Shown: positions 34,632-47,014, counted from the stretch's first letter. The stretch: 64,000 bases of DNA from Medicago truncatula (GCF_003473485.1 NC_053047.1:27390972-27454971); one strand, 5' to 3'. Notes: generated by a model not told the origin, from the sequence alone. Translations and numbers: made by a program.

Positions 34632-35603
34632 AATAAGCCAAAATCAAGTTATATTGCCTTTGCATAAACTATTAGCTATTTTAATAGCCTATCTTCGATG
34701 CTTATGAGAATAAGCTGAAAACAGCTTATGATCGTCATAAGCTGTTTTGATAAGTTCTTGCCAAATAACAGTCTCACAACACTTATGTCAGTATATAAGA
34801 GCAAATACATCAACCCAAACACTCCCCAAACCTACTAAATCTCATTGAAAGAGACCCTAAAAACAAAATAAATTTTCATTAAAATAATTGTTGCTACTGT
34901 GTGCCTAATTATCACAGTGTGCCCAGTAAGTATAAATACTATCATACTAAAAACATAATCAAAACAAATCAAAAAATCAACAAATATTATGGTAAAAATA
35001 AATCAAAACATCAAGTGAAAATAGTGAAAACATAATAACAGAATTTTGTCCTTTGATGACCTACAGAAAGTAAAAATAGAAGAAACGTGAAAATTGATGG
35101 CTTACAAGATCTCGTTTGCTTTGAGACAGAGGGATTTGACTTCAGATTCTTTCAGTTGATCTTCAAGGATTTCGATTTGGGTGTGAAAAGTGTTGCAATA
35201 TGGTAACGGGGAAGAACAAGAGAGGTTTAGGTTTCAATCAGGGAAGAAAGAGTGAGGTTTTGATTTGGCCATTTCAGGATTTGGAAGAGTGAGATTTTGA
35301 TTTGGATTCTGAAACGGGTGAAGAATGAAACTGTGTCTAGAACGTGAAGAGTTGGGTTTTTTTTTTTTTTTTATTAGAGTTTTTTTTATATATTTTCAAT
35401 TTAGAGGTGGAGAAAATTGGAAAAAGCGGGATCTTTCCCGGTCTATTGTATTACTTTATATATATATATATATATATATTAAGATACCTATAACTGCCAC
35501 TTCCGTAGGTAAAACTTATCAATACCTACGGATTTTCGTCCGTCACTATAAACCTCCGAAGGTATATGGCAATTTTCTTGTAGGGATAAGAAACCAAAGC
35601 TCA

Positions 35604-35782
35604 TGTGAAAGAATATGAGACATAATATTTAATAGAATATTTGTCTTGCTTTCTCATTGAATAATCACGAGTTTATGTATACATAATTTGGCTACCAAGC
35701 TTAAGCCTATCTTGACTACCATGTTGTTACTACATATAGAAGATATTTGCTAAAAATAAAAGATATTGTTATATTCTAATTT
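35604..35782 (-). repeat. 5' LTR of nested copia element
   Basis: Matches the LTRs at 18193-18372 and 24838-25095 (GAATATGAGA, TTGCTTTCTCATTGAATAATC, CAAGCTTAAGCCTATCTTG). On its inner side the minus strand reads GAGCTTTGG, a decayed primer-binding site. Confidence 0.7.
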
Positions 35783-36505
35783 TTATATTCAAATAATTTT
35801 GACAAAATATAACGGCTTCATAGAAAAATTATTTTAAATACTAACACACGGAAAATGAACGAATAACCCCACAAGCTCACCTGGGTTGACATGGAAGTGT
35901 TGGCATGAGACTTTTGAGTGTGCTCTTCTCAAGATCTAAAGTTTAATTCTTCCTGGTACTAGTTTTCTAGGGCTAATTTGATTTTTTCAATAGAAAAATA
36001 ACATATAATTCTGTTTATTATAATTTTTCTATTGCTAATCAATTATACAAATAAAAACAAAATATATAAAATAAATACCTCTGCCAAATAAAAGAAGGAA
36101 AAAAACAAACTGTTGTGCAAATCTAACTTGAGTAGGAGTCATGTCCATTTATTGGACACTTTCATTTAAAAAGAGATAGATTCATGAAATAATATTTAAA
36201 AATAATACTATTATTTTTTATGAATATATCTCTTTTCACATGATGGTATCATTTAAATAAAGATGATCTTGATCCAATAAATTTATCTTTAAGGGCATGT
36301 TAAGGAGTTAAAAAGTATATATTTTATATTGAAAGTAATAATTTTTAAACATTTAAGAAATTAAATGCAGAACTTTTTTGTTAAAAAAAAAAGCAGAACT
36401 TTGAATAAATTATTTCTATTTTAAGTTTCATAATGTTATAAAAAATTAAGATGATGGAGAGAAAGATAGAAACGTGAGAGTTTCGATATCTCTTTATATT
36501 TATAA
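35783..36505. other. Intergenic, no gene seen
   Basis: AT-rich flank of the copia element with no supported gene or terminal repeat. Confidence 0.5.
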
Positions 36506-37650
36506 TTGGGTTAATAGGTCTTTACCCCCTTTAATATAGGTCACTTTTGATTTTGTCCTCTGTAAAATTATTTTTTTGATTCGGTCCTTGTAAAAAAAAT
36601 TTGTTTTCGAAAACCCCCCTAGACCAGCTGACTGTGCATTTTTGCTGACTGTATAATTATTTTTATTTTATTATGGGGTACACGTGGCATTTATGATTTT
36701 TTTTATAAAAAAAATTATAAAATTCTTAAAAAAATGAAAAAATATTATAAAAAATGAAATAAATTCTAGAAAAATAAAAATGAGTAAAAAAATTAAAATA
36801 ATTATGGAAAAATTAATAAAAATCTGGTAAATGAAAAATAATGAACAAATCTAGAAAACTTAGTAAAAAAAATTCTGGAATAATTTAAAAAATTTGGTCA
36901 AATGAAAAAATATAGAAAATTTAATAAAATAAAATCTGGAAAAATTAATATATTTCAAAAAATTCATATATCCATATTATTTTCAATAGAGGAGTTTTAA
37001 TTCATATTTATAAAAAAAAATCTGGAAAAAATAAAAAAAAATCATATTTTTTTTCGAAATTAAGAAGTTCTAATTTATAAAAAAATCAAAAATTCATCAA
37101 CTTAAAATATTTCAAAATTTATGAATCTAATAAGAATAGAATTAAAAATGAAAGTTCAGATTTTTCTTTCGAAATTAAAAAGTTTATTTTTTGATTTTTT
37201 ATACAGAAAATCAAAATATTGGAAAGTATATTCATAATTAAAAGAACATAACATTAGATCATGAAGAATAGAATTTCGATATATATTGTAATTTATAATA
37301 TTTTTTTAAAATTTTAATTTATTTCAGATTTTAATTTATTTCGATATATATTTGGAAAGTATATTCATATTTATAGTTTTAATTTATTTCAGATTTTTTT
37401 TAATAATTCTTTTGAAAATTTCGATATATATTAATTTTTTTTTTATTTTTCCAGATTTTTTATTAAATTTTCTAGATTTTACTATAATTTTTAAATTTTT
37501 CCAGATTTTTTAAAATTTTAAATTTTTTATTAATATTTTTCAGAATTTTTATAATATTTTTTTCAATTTCGAATTATTAATATTTAAAAAAAATTCAGAT
37601 TTTTATAATATTTTTTTCGTTTTTTTAATTTTAAAAAAAATCAAGTGAGG
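36506..37650. repeat. AT-rich inverted repeat, probable decayed hairpin element
   Basis: It opens with TTAATAGGTCTTTACCCCC, a MITE-like end. About 36700-37040 repeats variants of TCTGGAAAAATTAATAAA; about 37400-37640 repeats the reverse complement (TTTTTCCAGATTTTTTATT). The expected mirrored right end was not found. Confidence 0.55.
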
Positions 37651-39570
37651 AACTTCTCTGTAATTGCCTGGTTATGTAACTTTTAATGATTATTTGGATA
37701 TCGTTGATTGCTTTGGTTTTATTCAATTATATTTGTTTCTAATATTTTTTTGTGCCTTTACGAATGTACAAGAAATAAGACAATTCAAATGACAACTAAC
37801 CCTTGTTTTGGTAATTTAACTAGTGTAATTGTCCAATCTTTAATATCTTTAGACATATTTTATTAATGTTGTGATAATAATTTGGCGTTCCATAAACCTC
37901 CAATGGTTATAGACTCATCACCTAAAACATTAGGTTGTTGTGACTGTAGGAGAATCTTTGTGAACTTGGTCTAATTATTTTTGTCAAATGTCGCAAAACT
38001 AACTTATTCAAACATTTGTATTCTTAGTATTTAGTTACTAAGTAATTCAGGGAAGGGAATTCGACATGACCTTACTGCCGTTTCATTTGTTTATTTCTTT
38101 TATCAAACCAAACTTATGTCATGTACACCCTCCAATTTATCCATCCTAGTTACGATTGATATTGTTAGTAAAAATTTCACAATTATTATAATGACAAACT
38201 TATATAAATCCATCAACAATTTTACATTTAATACACACTGCAACTTTTTTCTTCATATTTATATTTATAATAAACAAAAGAGTGGTGATAGGCATCCCAC
38301 CTTAGGTGGCATACCATGCTTATACACCTTCCAACATGTCAAAAAAATATATAAAATACTCTTAAAAAGTGGGATCTGGATCCTCTCCTTTATGACTCTC
38401 TCCTGTTTCATTCTACGCTCATCCCGACCTTTGGATTAATCTAGAGGAAAAAAAAGTAAAATAAAAACTATTCACATTGTCTTCTTCACCTTCACCCTGC
38501 CGCTTGGTATTCTTTCTTTACCGTCACACCCCCATCTTACCTCTTTGCTCGCAAATCTTATTTTTCCATATCAGAGAATTCATGATTTCTACCATTTGAA
38601 TTTTGGAACAAAGGATGAGTTGTTATTTGCCAATTATTGTAAAAGAATTGTTCTGTAAATTTTTGATGCTGCAAAATTCCCAATCTCATCCATAACTTGA
38701 TGTCTTTATATTTTGCAGCATCTGAACAAATATAATTTAAGTCATTAACATTTAAGTTATTTTCAATCAACGATTATAGCTTATTTTTAAGGAGTTAATT
38801 GCTTTTTAAAAAAATTAAGACATCAATAATTGTCACATGAGTTATCTCTTTTGAAAAATATGTTCGTCGGAGATCATGTCACCGCCATGCGAAATCGCTG
38901 CTGCTGCTAATCGGTTTGAAGGTTATTGAAGGAATGAATCAATTCCTGTTCCAAGCTGAAAGGAAGAAAAGAAGTGTGCGTGTGTAGTTTCTCTCTCACC
39001 AACCACCACTACTGTCGTCGACCTCCTCCATCACCGTCCTCCTCCTCCGTCACTGTTGTCTCTCTTCTTCCGCCCTCATTTTCGACGGCGTCATTATGTC
39101 GCACTCTCTCTCCTCGTCGTCCTCTTACACCTCCATTGTCGATTCTTCAGATCTGTATTTTCGGCGCCGATGAGAGATTGAGATAAAATTAGAATATTGT
39201 TGCTGGTTGTTTTTATGGTCCAGATCTATATTTTTTTGCTGATTTAAGATGTTGTGTTGTATGTGTTTTATGGGTTCAAAGGTTGCCGTTATGGTGGTGT
39301 CGGTGAAGGATGTGGTGATGGCTGACAAGAAAGAAAGAGTGGTGGTGGTGGTTAAGTTATGGTGAGATAGAGAGAAGTGAGAGAGATCTATTTGGAGATG
39401 AAAAGAGAGTGGCTGTGAGATGAAATCCCTAAAATGTCCCTTGCCACATCAATAGTGTACAAAGGGTCTACCAAAAGAGTGGTCTATGTATCTTTTTCCT
39501 AAACAAAAATACTATAATCCTATGAATACTTTATCATAATTATATATGCAATAACTATAAATGGAAGGAA
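37651..39570. other. Intergenic, no gene seen
   Basis: The segment 38965-39180 has a Ser/Pro-rich frame made by CTC/TCC-rich low-complexity sequence and is not a convincing gene. Nothing else is supported. Confidence 0.5.
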
Positions 39571-39977
39571 GAGCCAAAAATAGTATATTCCAACTAGTCA
39601 ATTCAATAACCTTATATAATAATGGTTAGCTAGATATTTTGCCCACATGCCTTAAAAAAATGAATATTTAGATAACGTGGTTCGTTTTTAGCCAAGTGTT
39701 CCTCTTTTGTTGTCACAGTCAATACACACAAGCACACTTTCCCTCTGTCCCTACTCTCTTTTCTCAACGGTTTCCCTTTCTTTCTCTTTCAAAATAATTG
39801 ATAACCAATCACAAAGCCTCCAACTTAGGAAATAGCTCCTCACACAAAACTCACACACTCACAAACACTCTGCCTGTTACCTTATTCTTTCCTTCAAAAC
39901 CAAGTATGCTTCACTATATATGTAACACACCTTACTCTTCATTCTCTTAAAAACAACTATCTCTCCAACACATACAT
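39571..39977 (+). promoter_or_regulatory. CBF gene 3 promoter and leader
   Basis: Blocks in order: GCCAAAAATAGTATATTCC (39572), AGATATTTT (39632-39640), ACATGCCTTAAA, GATAACGTGG, TTTTAGCCAAGTGTTCCTC (about 39687), TTTCCCTTTCTTTCTC, AACCAATCACAAAGCCTCC (CCAAT box), CTGCCTGTTACCTTATTC, TATATATG as TATA box (39915-39922), then ACATACATATG at the start codon. Confidence 0.8.
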
Positions 39978-40625
39978 ATGTTTACTACTAACAACTCTTC
40001 CTATTCACACTCCATTTCCTCAGAAGCATCTTCTTCCTACTATAACTCATTACCGGAATCGGAGATACGATTAGCAGCTAGTAACCCGAAGAAGAGAGCA
40101 GGGAGGAAGATATTCAAGGAAACTCGCCACCCGGTGTATAGAGGTGTAAGGAAGAGGAACTTAGATAAATGGGTTTGTGAAATGAGGGAACCCAACACGA
40201 AGACTAGAATTTGGCTAGGAACTTTTCCAACAGCCGAGATGGCAGCCCGAGCCCACGATGTTGCTGCGATGGCATTGAGGGGTCGCTACGCCTGTCTCAA
40301 TTTTGCAGATTCGGTGTGGCGGCTTCCTATTCCAGCAACTTCCTCAATAAAAGATATTCAAAAGGCAGCTACAAAAGCCGCCGAAGCTTTTAGACCAGAC
40401 AATACTATAATGATTACCAACATTGAGACTGTTGTAGCTGTTGTCGCCACAAAGGAGTTGAATATGTTTTGTGTGGAAGAAGAAGAGGAAATGTTGAATA
40501 TGCCGGAGTTTTGGAGGAATATGGCACTAATGTCCCCTACACATAGCTTTGAGTATCATGATCAATATGAAGATTTTCATTTTCAAGACTTTCAAGATGA
40601 TGAGGTATCACTATGGAACTTCTAA
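39978..40625 (+). CDS. CBF/DREB1: CBF/DREB1 transcription factor, gene 3
   Basis: 215 aa, intronless. The Ser-rich N-terminus ([20 protein letters not shown]) is longer than in genes 1 and 2. The signature [16 protein letters not shown] is at 37-52, the AP2 domain at about 53-110 with WVCEMREP (Val66, Glu71), and DSVWR at 111-115. A single [12 protein letters not shown] acidic unit is followed by [19 protein letters not shown] and LWNF at the end. Predicted nuclear activator of CRT/DRE genes in cold acclimation. The start shares the conserved ACATACATATG. It heads the four-gene subgroup 3 to 6. Short open frames in other phases inside it are shadows. Confidence 0.97.
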   Translation: MFTTNNSSYSHSISSEASSSYYNSLPESEIRLAASNPKKRAGRKIFKETRHPVYRGVRKRNLDKWVCEMREPNTKTRIWLGTFPTAEMAARAHDVAAMALRGRYACLNFADSVWRLPIPATSSIKDIQKAATKAAEAFRPDNTIMITNIETVVAVVATKELNMFCVEEEEEMLNMPEFWRNMALMSPTHSFEYHDQYEDFHFQDFQDDEVSLWNF

Positions 40626-41500
40626 ATTTTCTTTGTTTGGTTTAACTTTATTTTTGGATTGTAGAATAGGAAATGTCTATACTACAACCTTTTTAATTGG
40701 TAGCATAAATTGGAATTTCTTTTCATAGCTTTTATGTGAATTTTTAAATCACTAATCAATCATAAAGTGCTTTTATTATATATGAAAGAAGAATATAACT
40801 TTGGAATTTCAGCTTTTGATATAGAAAATATAATCTATTGCCATCCTTGCTTAGCTTGCATTATAAGTTGAAAGAGGTAATATAGCGTCTCTTGTCTTAT
40901 TCTTCTCTTCTCTTTTGTAGGACTTTAAAAGAAGATCTATCACCATGAGTTGGGTTCTTACTGCAATTGGAGTTCTTTCGCCACATTTCACGGTAACATC
41001 AAGGATCGTGATTGTTGCCGTGACCGCAAACCCTACTTTTCTATTTCTGGTTTCTTTGTTTTCTTCTTGGCAAGGAAAGCTACAAAAGAAGAATATGAAT
41101 GAAACTTGAGAATTTACTACTGAAGGATAAGCCAGTGATTAATATCCTAATTAATTTCTTCAGTGTTTTATTTAGAAGGGTATGTTTCTAGCTAGCAGCT
41201 CTTAATCTAATGACGACTATAACATGCCAAATATTAGTTTTACATTAAAAAATGACTAAACTATGGACCCATAAAAGAATACTAAATCAAATATTTTAGA
41301 TTACCACAATCACTTGGCGGTAAAGTAGTCATCCCATATCTTCTCCAACATGGCATAAAAGTCATTCCATATTTAGACAATAGAGTGTACTCCATCCATT
41401 TTTTAATATAAAAGCAAAAATAATTCTTAATTTACTAGTCTAAAATAAAAACAAATGTCAACTAATTTCACTCTATTTAATACTATTATTATTAAAGTAT
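40626..41500 (+). other. CBF gene 3 3' UTR and downstream block
   Basis: Shared 3' UTR (TTTTTGGATTGTAGAATAGG, ATGTCTATACTACAACC), the CTCTTTTGTAG block (40890-41110, with GCCACATTTCACGGTAACATC), then CATGCCAAATATTAGTTTTAC and TAGAGTGTACTCCATCCATT words. All recur in the same order after genes 4, 5 and 6. Confidence 0.6.
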
Positions 41501-42152
41501 CCTTTAAAAAGTATAATTGGTTACCTACTAAATATCCTGTAAAATTTGAGAGTAACTTATATAGTCTTTTCCTCCACAAGCTCATTACTTAATTTTTATA
41601 CCAACGTGACAAATTCCCTCCTATAGCTTCTCTTCATTCCATTTCTTGTTTTCTTTTTAATCCGAAGTTCTGGATTAGGTTGTTGTGTTGTTTTAGAAAA
41701 GGGCGTGTTACAAGCACTTGTTTCTACATGCGACAACTAGTTTTGTTATGGTTCACTTCAATGACTTCGCCACCTAGTTTCTAAGTATTTGATCAGAAAT
41801 TTTATGAGTAAACCAAGCAGGACCTTTTCTTCGACTAGCAAAAGGGGACAAATCACTCAAAATATTTCTTAAAAGCAGAGATAAATCAGAAGGTCTGATA
41901 TGTTTGGTTAGAAATACAGGGTTATAACTATAACGGTTTCCAGGAGCAACATTGACTTCTTGAAAATCTGGTGCATAAATAGCATTTAACCACATCTGTA
42001 AAAGAATCTAAGTTCTTTAAAAGATATCATATAAATCATTGAGACACTGATAGAGTTAAGCCAAAAAAGTTTACCATGACTGACTGATACTCCTTGATGA
42101 AGAAGTTTGGTGTGGGAGTAAAACTTTCCCAATAATAATATACTTAAAAAAA
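41501..42152. other. Intergenic, no gene seen
   Basis: The first 150 bp align loosely with the flank after gene 4 (CAACGTGACAAA near 41605). The rest is unassigned; a 73-codon minus frame (41995-41774) resembles nothing recognised. Confidence 0.45.
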
Positions 42153-42974
42153 CACTACAACATAATTGAGATCTAGTAAGAATATTGAAAATTGTTACTA
42201 AATCAAGAAAATTGTTACTAATTAAATTTAGTAACATTCGAACAATTGTTAGGTAAAATCCGTGTTACTAAAGAGCTTCAGCAAAACTTTATAGTATTAT
42301 CAGAAACACTAAAAAAATGTTACTTATTTGTATTTTTGTAACACTTTGTATCACCAACATGAAAAAAAGACCAACAAGATACAAACATTCATTTTTTCAA
42401 CCTGTAAAGCCAGACTGAAAGAAAGAAAGAAAGCAAGACATTAGAACAATGATATTACCTTTGGCAGAGATGATGGATGAAGATGCAAAACCGGTGCGAC
42501 AAACAACAACGAACAGTGATCGAGAGCATACAAAATCGATGACTAAGACGCCATCAGAAGAAGACGGTGGTGGTTGACTACGCCTCGGAGAAGCTCAATG
42601 ACAAAGAGCATAGATCGAAGATGATTGACAAAGACGACGAGTGAGCATGTTGAAGAGAACCTTGAGCAAGCTTCACAGGGAAGTAATCGTGAGAGAATGA
42701 GACGGAGATTCCATGGATCGAGAATGCCTCTGAGAATGAGAGTGAAAGAGAGATCGCGAATGATTGCGTTGTGTGAAATAAGCTAACACACGCAACAAAC
42801 CATTTATATTTTTCAATTAAAAAGCCATACAATGTTTATTGAATAGAAAGTAAAAGCAGAAGTGTTACAGTGTTGGTAACATTTTTAAAAAAATGTCTCA
42901 AATAGCTGTTAAATAGTAACATTTCTAAGAAGCTTACCTGTTCAATGTTACTAATAGTTATATATGTAGCCGTG
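42153..42974. mobile_element. Small CACTA-like non-autonomous element
   Basis: Left end CACTACAACATAA; the right end on the other strand reads CACGGCTACATATATAA. TGTTACTA / TAGTAACA words are repeated near both ends (42180-42350, 42860-42960), as in CACTA subterminal regions. 3-bp flanks AAA and AGA nearly match. No transposase. Confidence 0.5.
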
Positions 42975-43087
42975 AGAAGATAGGATGTTTTAAATCCAAA
43001 AGAAAAGCAACATTTTCTTCATCTAAAACTTTTTTTGATTGCAAATGGTTGTTTTGGATGAAATGATTATAACTCGAGGAAGTCATG

Positions 43088-44207
43088 TCAGCAATGAGAT
43101 TCTGTTTTATCCTTGTTCATTTTATTGTCAGCAATGTTTTCAACATCCTTGGAAATTCCAACTTGAATGTTAACCTTGTCTATAGTTATACCATTAACTA
43201 AAGAAGCTGACTTAGGACTAGAGAACAAGCCATCCAGATTTGGGATAATGAAAGAGATAGTAACATAAATGGGATTATCAAAATTATCAGAATTTAGCCC
43301 CTCCTTCGCGATCAGAGGGCTAGAAGCCATCACAGACAGTTCATGACCAAATAAATTGAAAGTGATTAGTTCATTGACCATATTCGCAAGATTACTTTGA
43401 ATTAAAATATTGCCTTTCACATTTTCAATGCTATAATCGATTGTTGGAGGTTTTCCTTTGGCAACATGTGCTATCTTAGCCAAAGTATGCCCAGAAATGT
43501 TAGCATCCTCAATAGTTTCAGCCACATTTTTACTAGACTAAACTATGTTACTTTTTTGTTGACCTCATAATGCTTATGTTTCATAGAAATTTTATTCACC
43601 TCCACTAAGTCAGTTGCAAGTCTCTTGGATTGCTAAATAGAGTGCCCAATGACTTTGCAATTGTTAAAAATATAAAGGATGTTTATCAAACACAATTCCC
43701 ACATTATAGAAGGCATAATTGTCCCTCTCAACCAAAACCTTGTTATAATGCTTTTGGGTTAGGTCTATATCAACCAAAATACGTACATAGTGGCCAAGTA
43801 GACGGTTTTTTGTGGATTCATCAATGGAAAGAGGGGCGTCCACACTAGATGCAATTTCAAAAAGCAATGTTGGTCTCTAATACTCTTGCGGGAGGTTCAT
43901 AATTCGAATCCAAACTTGTGCATGTGAAAGTTTTTGCTTGGATGGATTGAAGTCCTTTGTCGAACACGAAAACCTCGATATGACTGGTTTGAGACTCAAC
44001 TACCTTAAAGACCATATTTTTCGCATCTCTTCAACTGTGTTAAATTGGCCATAGAGAGGACAATTTCATGTAAAGATCACGTGTGGTTAGGGGAGAATCT
44101 CCCTTTTGAAGAGTTAACCTATCGTGTAAGCTTCGATTACCATCCTCTAACTTTAATTCATACTTCTGCTGAGAGATTTTCACAATAACACAGTCCCCTT
44201 TAGCCAT
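43088..44207 (-). pseudogene. LINE ORF1-like (DUF4283 type) remnant
   Basis: Starts at ATG 44207-44205 with MAKGDCVIVKISQQKYELKL and reads right to left with stops and frameshifts. It includes AQVWIRIMNLPQEY, LFEIASSVDAPLSIDESTKN, GHYVRILVDIDLTQKHYNKV and VERDNYAFYN, the order of the DUF4283 and pre-zinc-knuckle region of plant LINE ORF1. The usual zinc knuckle is lost. The open frame 43525-43088 (145 codons, Asn/Ile-rich) is the variable tail. Not a host gene: the family, decay and absence of other exons all argue for a transposon remnant. Confidence 0.75.
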
Positions 44208-44968
44208 GAAATTTTATGGGCAAAATATGAAAATCAACCAAATCGAATCAACAGTTAAAAGAACGAAATAAATTTTGAAACCAAGTGACAGAGCATAGAA
44301 CTGAAACTTAAGATAAATAAAATATTCGAGAACGCAGAAGGAGAACACTGATATCTACCAAGAAACAACTACGAGAGGAGGACACGTACCAGAGAACTAG
44401 AAAGGAATCAATGGAAAACTAGAGAACTAGCAACAAATTTTCAACAGAGGAGCAGATCCGGAGGCCCATTGGAAAACCGCAGAGAACCACCGTCTGAATC
44501 ACTGACGAACAACGATAATTGTCGTTGGAGTTGGCTAGAATATCAGAGCGGAGGAAAGAGAACGAAGTGTTATCCCCTTGTAATCATTCATTTTTCTCCA
44601 AGAATCATTTTACTTGTATACACACATACAATTAACCCTTCAAAAAGAATATAGACAATTATATGCAATAAAGAGGATAGGGGTTTTTTTATGTAATTTA
44701 CCCACCAACCAATGAAAATGAGCAATTTGTTGATGGGGTTAAGATAGTTCATGGATATCACTTAAAAATGTGCTTATGAGGTTAATATGTATTGGTTGGG
44801 GTAAATTATCCACCGTTCTTTCATAGGTACCCTAGTTGTCACCTTTTTTCATTCTTTCCATACACTCTTAAAAAAATTCTATAAATATGTTATATTAGTT
44901 GTGTCATTAAAAAAGATAAGAACTTATACAATATTACATATATCGTTAATATCATTAAAAAAGATACA
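44208..44968. other. Intergenic, LINE leader and unassigned DNA
   Basis: The first ~400 bp are probably the 5' part of the LINE on the minus strand. The rest is AT-rich without a gene. Confidence 0.4.
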
Positions 44969-44973
44969 CATAA

Positions 44974-47014
44974 TGTAACATCCCGATATTTTTAGATATT
45001 ATTTATGGCCTTCAAAGTATTTTTTTATAGATTTATAATTTACTAATGATGTGTTAGGAGTGTAAGGAAACTCTTATGACTTTGGAGTCTATTTATTTTA
45101 TTGGTGGAATATAATATTTTTACTCAATTTATAATACTAATAATTTGACCATGAGCTTCTCTTTTGTTTGCTGAGTCAAAGGACATGTTTCACTCATTAT
45201 TCACTCTTGTTAATTAGCTTAAGAGCATGTCTTGCTAAATATTAGGAATTCACACTCCACGGATTAAATACTTCCTATAGTTATGCTATGAATTGTTCAT
45301 AACTTTGACTAATTAGTAATTAGGGTAGTAAGTGGCATTTACGGTTCCTCCATAACCATAACCCACGTTTAGGATTGATTGAGTGGAGTACCATTCTCTT
45401 AAGTAGTTATTTTAGTCCATCTCAATTCATATTGCAAAATCCCTTATATGTTTCTCTAACTCTCGTAACCGTGCTACTTGCCAGTCTCACATCATCAAAA
45501 TATTATAACTCATTTTCATGCCTCTTCATCCTAATTATTCATCCTAAATTATGTTGGTACATGATGTACCTCACGTTTTCTTCTCTAGCCATGTCATTCA
45601 ATCTCTCTCACTTTTCTCTTTAATTACATGACCCTCTTTTGATATATCCCACACCATCCTCTTGATTTACCTTACGGCTCCAAACAAGATCCATGGCCAT
45701 TAATTTCGCTCATGCTTATTCCTATAACTATCATTCATCAAATAGTTTTTTTTCAAGTATAGTTGCTTCCGTTCCATGTTTCGTGTGACGCAAAGGTAAC
45801 CCCTTTCCAACCATTCCTATATATTCTTCCTATTTCTATTTTGTCTCTAATTTTAGGATTTATGCTTTTGAAGCTTTGAACTCTTTCTCCTGCAAATTGT
45901 CTGTGAGGCTGTTGAGTTTCCGCGTTCGAAAAACAAGTCTTAGAGGTAAGGGCTTTTTCCCCATACGTTCTTACTAAGTATTAGGATTATGTTATGAATT
46001 AGAGGTAGAGATTCTTGTCTCTTGAAAAGAACAAAACAACTAAAATATGAATTCATATGGTAAAATTTAGCCTTTTATAAAAGTTATTAGTTTAATTATA
46101 TTTTATATGATGTTTGTATGATAATGTTATGTGGAATGACATTTATTTTATTTTTCTATTCATATATGTTTTTGTGGTATTGTTAAAGAAGTGTTAGATT
46201 TGCTGATAAACTAAATAAATGAAAATATAGAAATATGAGTTTTATGAAAATATTTCAGTTTGGTTCATGTGGATGATGATGTGTTAATAATATATTTTTT
46301 TGTGGTGCCTTAGTGGCAGGATAACATCATGTTGCATTATTGTGCCTAAGTGACGGGGTTTTAGTCTGCATTTTCATGATCATGCATGGCATATGCATCT
46401 GTGTGGTGCCTTAGTGGCGGGAATTGCAATTATATTTTGTGTGGATGCCTTAGTGGCGGGAATTGCAATTATATTTCTGTGTGGTGCCTGTGTGGCGGGA
46501 ATTACACATCATTACATTGCATTAGGTCTGTTTTACATCTGTGTTGATAAGTGATTAAACTGTTATATATACAAAAGAAATGTGTATGAACTTTACCTTA
46601 AATACTTAAATGTATTTTTCTTATTTCTTTTTTATTGAGAAGTTTTGATACTATCTATTTTGTGGCATTGTTCTTGTGCTTTGAGTATGAACCAATTTGG
46701 ATAAGGAAATTGACCCTTACACTAACATTTTAGGTACCAAAGAAGAATTTTAGGTACCAAAGAAGAGATGATCTATGCTTTGAAGTTTTTGCTTGAAGTG
46801 CGTACGGGGGATGAAATTGGGTTTTTGATTGAATTGTAACTTTAGTAGAAATTTTTTAAGGATATTAGTTTAAGAGTTTTAATTACATTATGTTAAGAAT
46901 TTTGTATAGGTTTTGCTAGAATATATTATTGATGAAATAAATAAATAGTAGTGTTTTTCAGAAAAGAAAAATGATTTAGGCGTAATGTCTTAGATCAAAA
47001 TCCGGGGCGTTACA
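44974..47014 (+). mobile_element. Solo LTR (TGTAACA family) with CATAA duplication
   Basis: Starts TGTAACATCCCG and ends GGGGCGTTACA, flanked by the exact 5-mer CATAA (44969-44973 and 47015-47019). 2,041 bp. The internal part 46290-46510 has a tandem repeat of GTGTGGTGCCTTAGTGGCGG. No gag or pol. Frames inside (45375-45623) are not recognisable proteins. Confidence 0.93.
46290..46510 (+). repeat. Tandem repeat GGTGCCTTAGTGGCGGGAATT in solo LTR
   Basis: Three close copies (about 46400, 46445, 46480) and two diverged ones (46300, 46345), spacing about 40-45 bp in the close copies. Confidence 0.85.

Larger units (their letters stand above)
31012..35584 (-). mobile_element. CACTA (En/Spm) transposon, non-autonomous
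   Basis: The left end is CACTACAAGAAAC and the right end is TTTTCTTGTAGGG, an inverted repeat of the CACTA type. Both subterminal regions carry many copies of the word CCGTAGGTA / TACCTACG in both orientations (31040-31330 and 35500-35575), as expected for TNPA-like binding sites. A degenerate accessory gene lies on the minus strand (32102-34025); no TNPD/TNP2-type transposase is seen, so it cannot move alone. A clear 3-bp target duplication was not found. It is inserted beside the 5' LTR of the copia element. Confidence 0.85.

Noticed and set aside
38974-39186. Ser/Pro-rich 70-codon frame that looks like a secreted or cell-wall peptide
   Set aside because: Built of CTC/TCC low-complexity DNA, no signal-peptide pattern, and the opposite strand is equally open.
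40211-40393. 60-codon alternative-frame ORF starting [11 protein letters not shown], also at 54626 and 59038
   Set aside because: Present in three CBF genes, but it overlaps the highly conserved AP2 coding sequence in another phase and is kept only because that DNA is conserved.
43088-43525. 145-codon minus frame as a host gene
   Set aside because: It continues the LINE ORF1 (DUF4283) remnant that starts at 44207 and has no independent exon structure.
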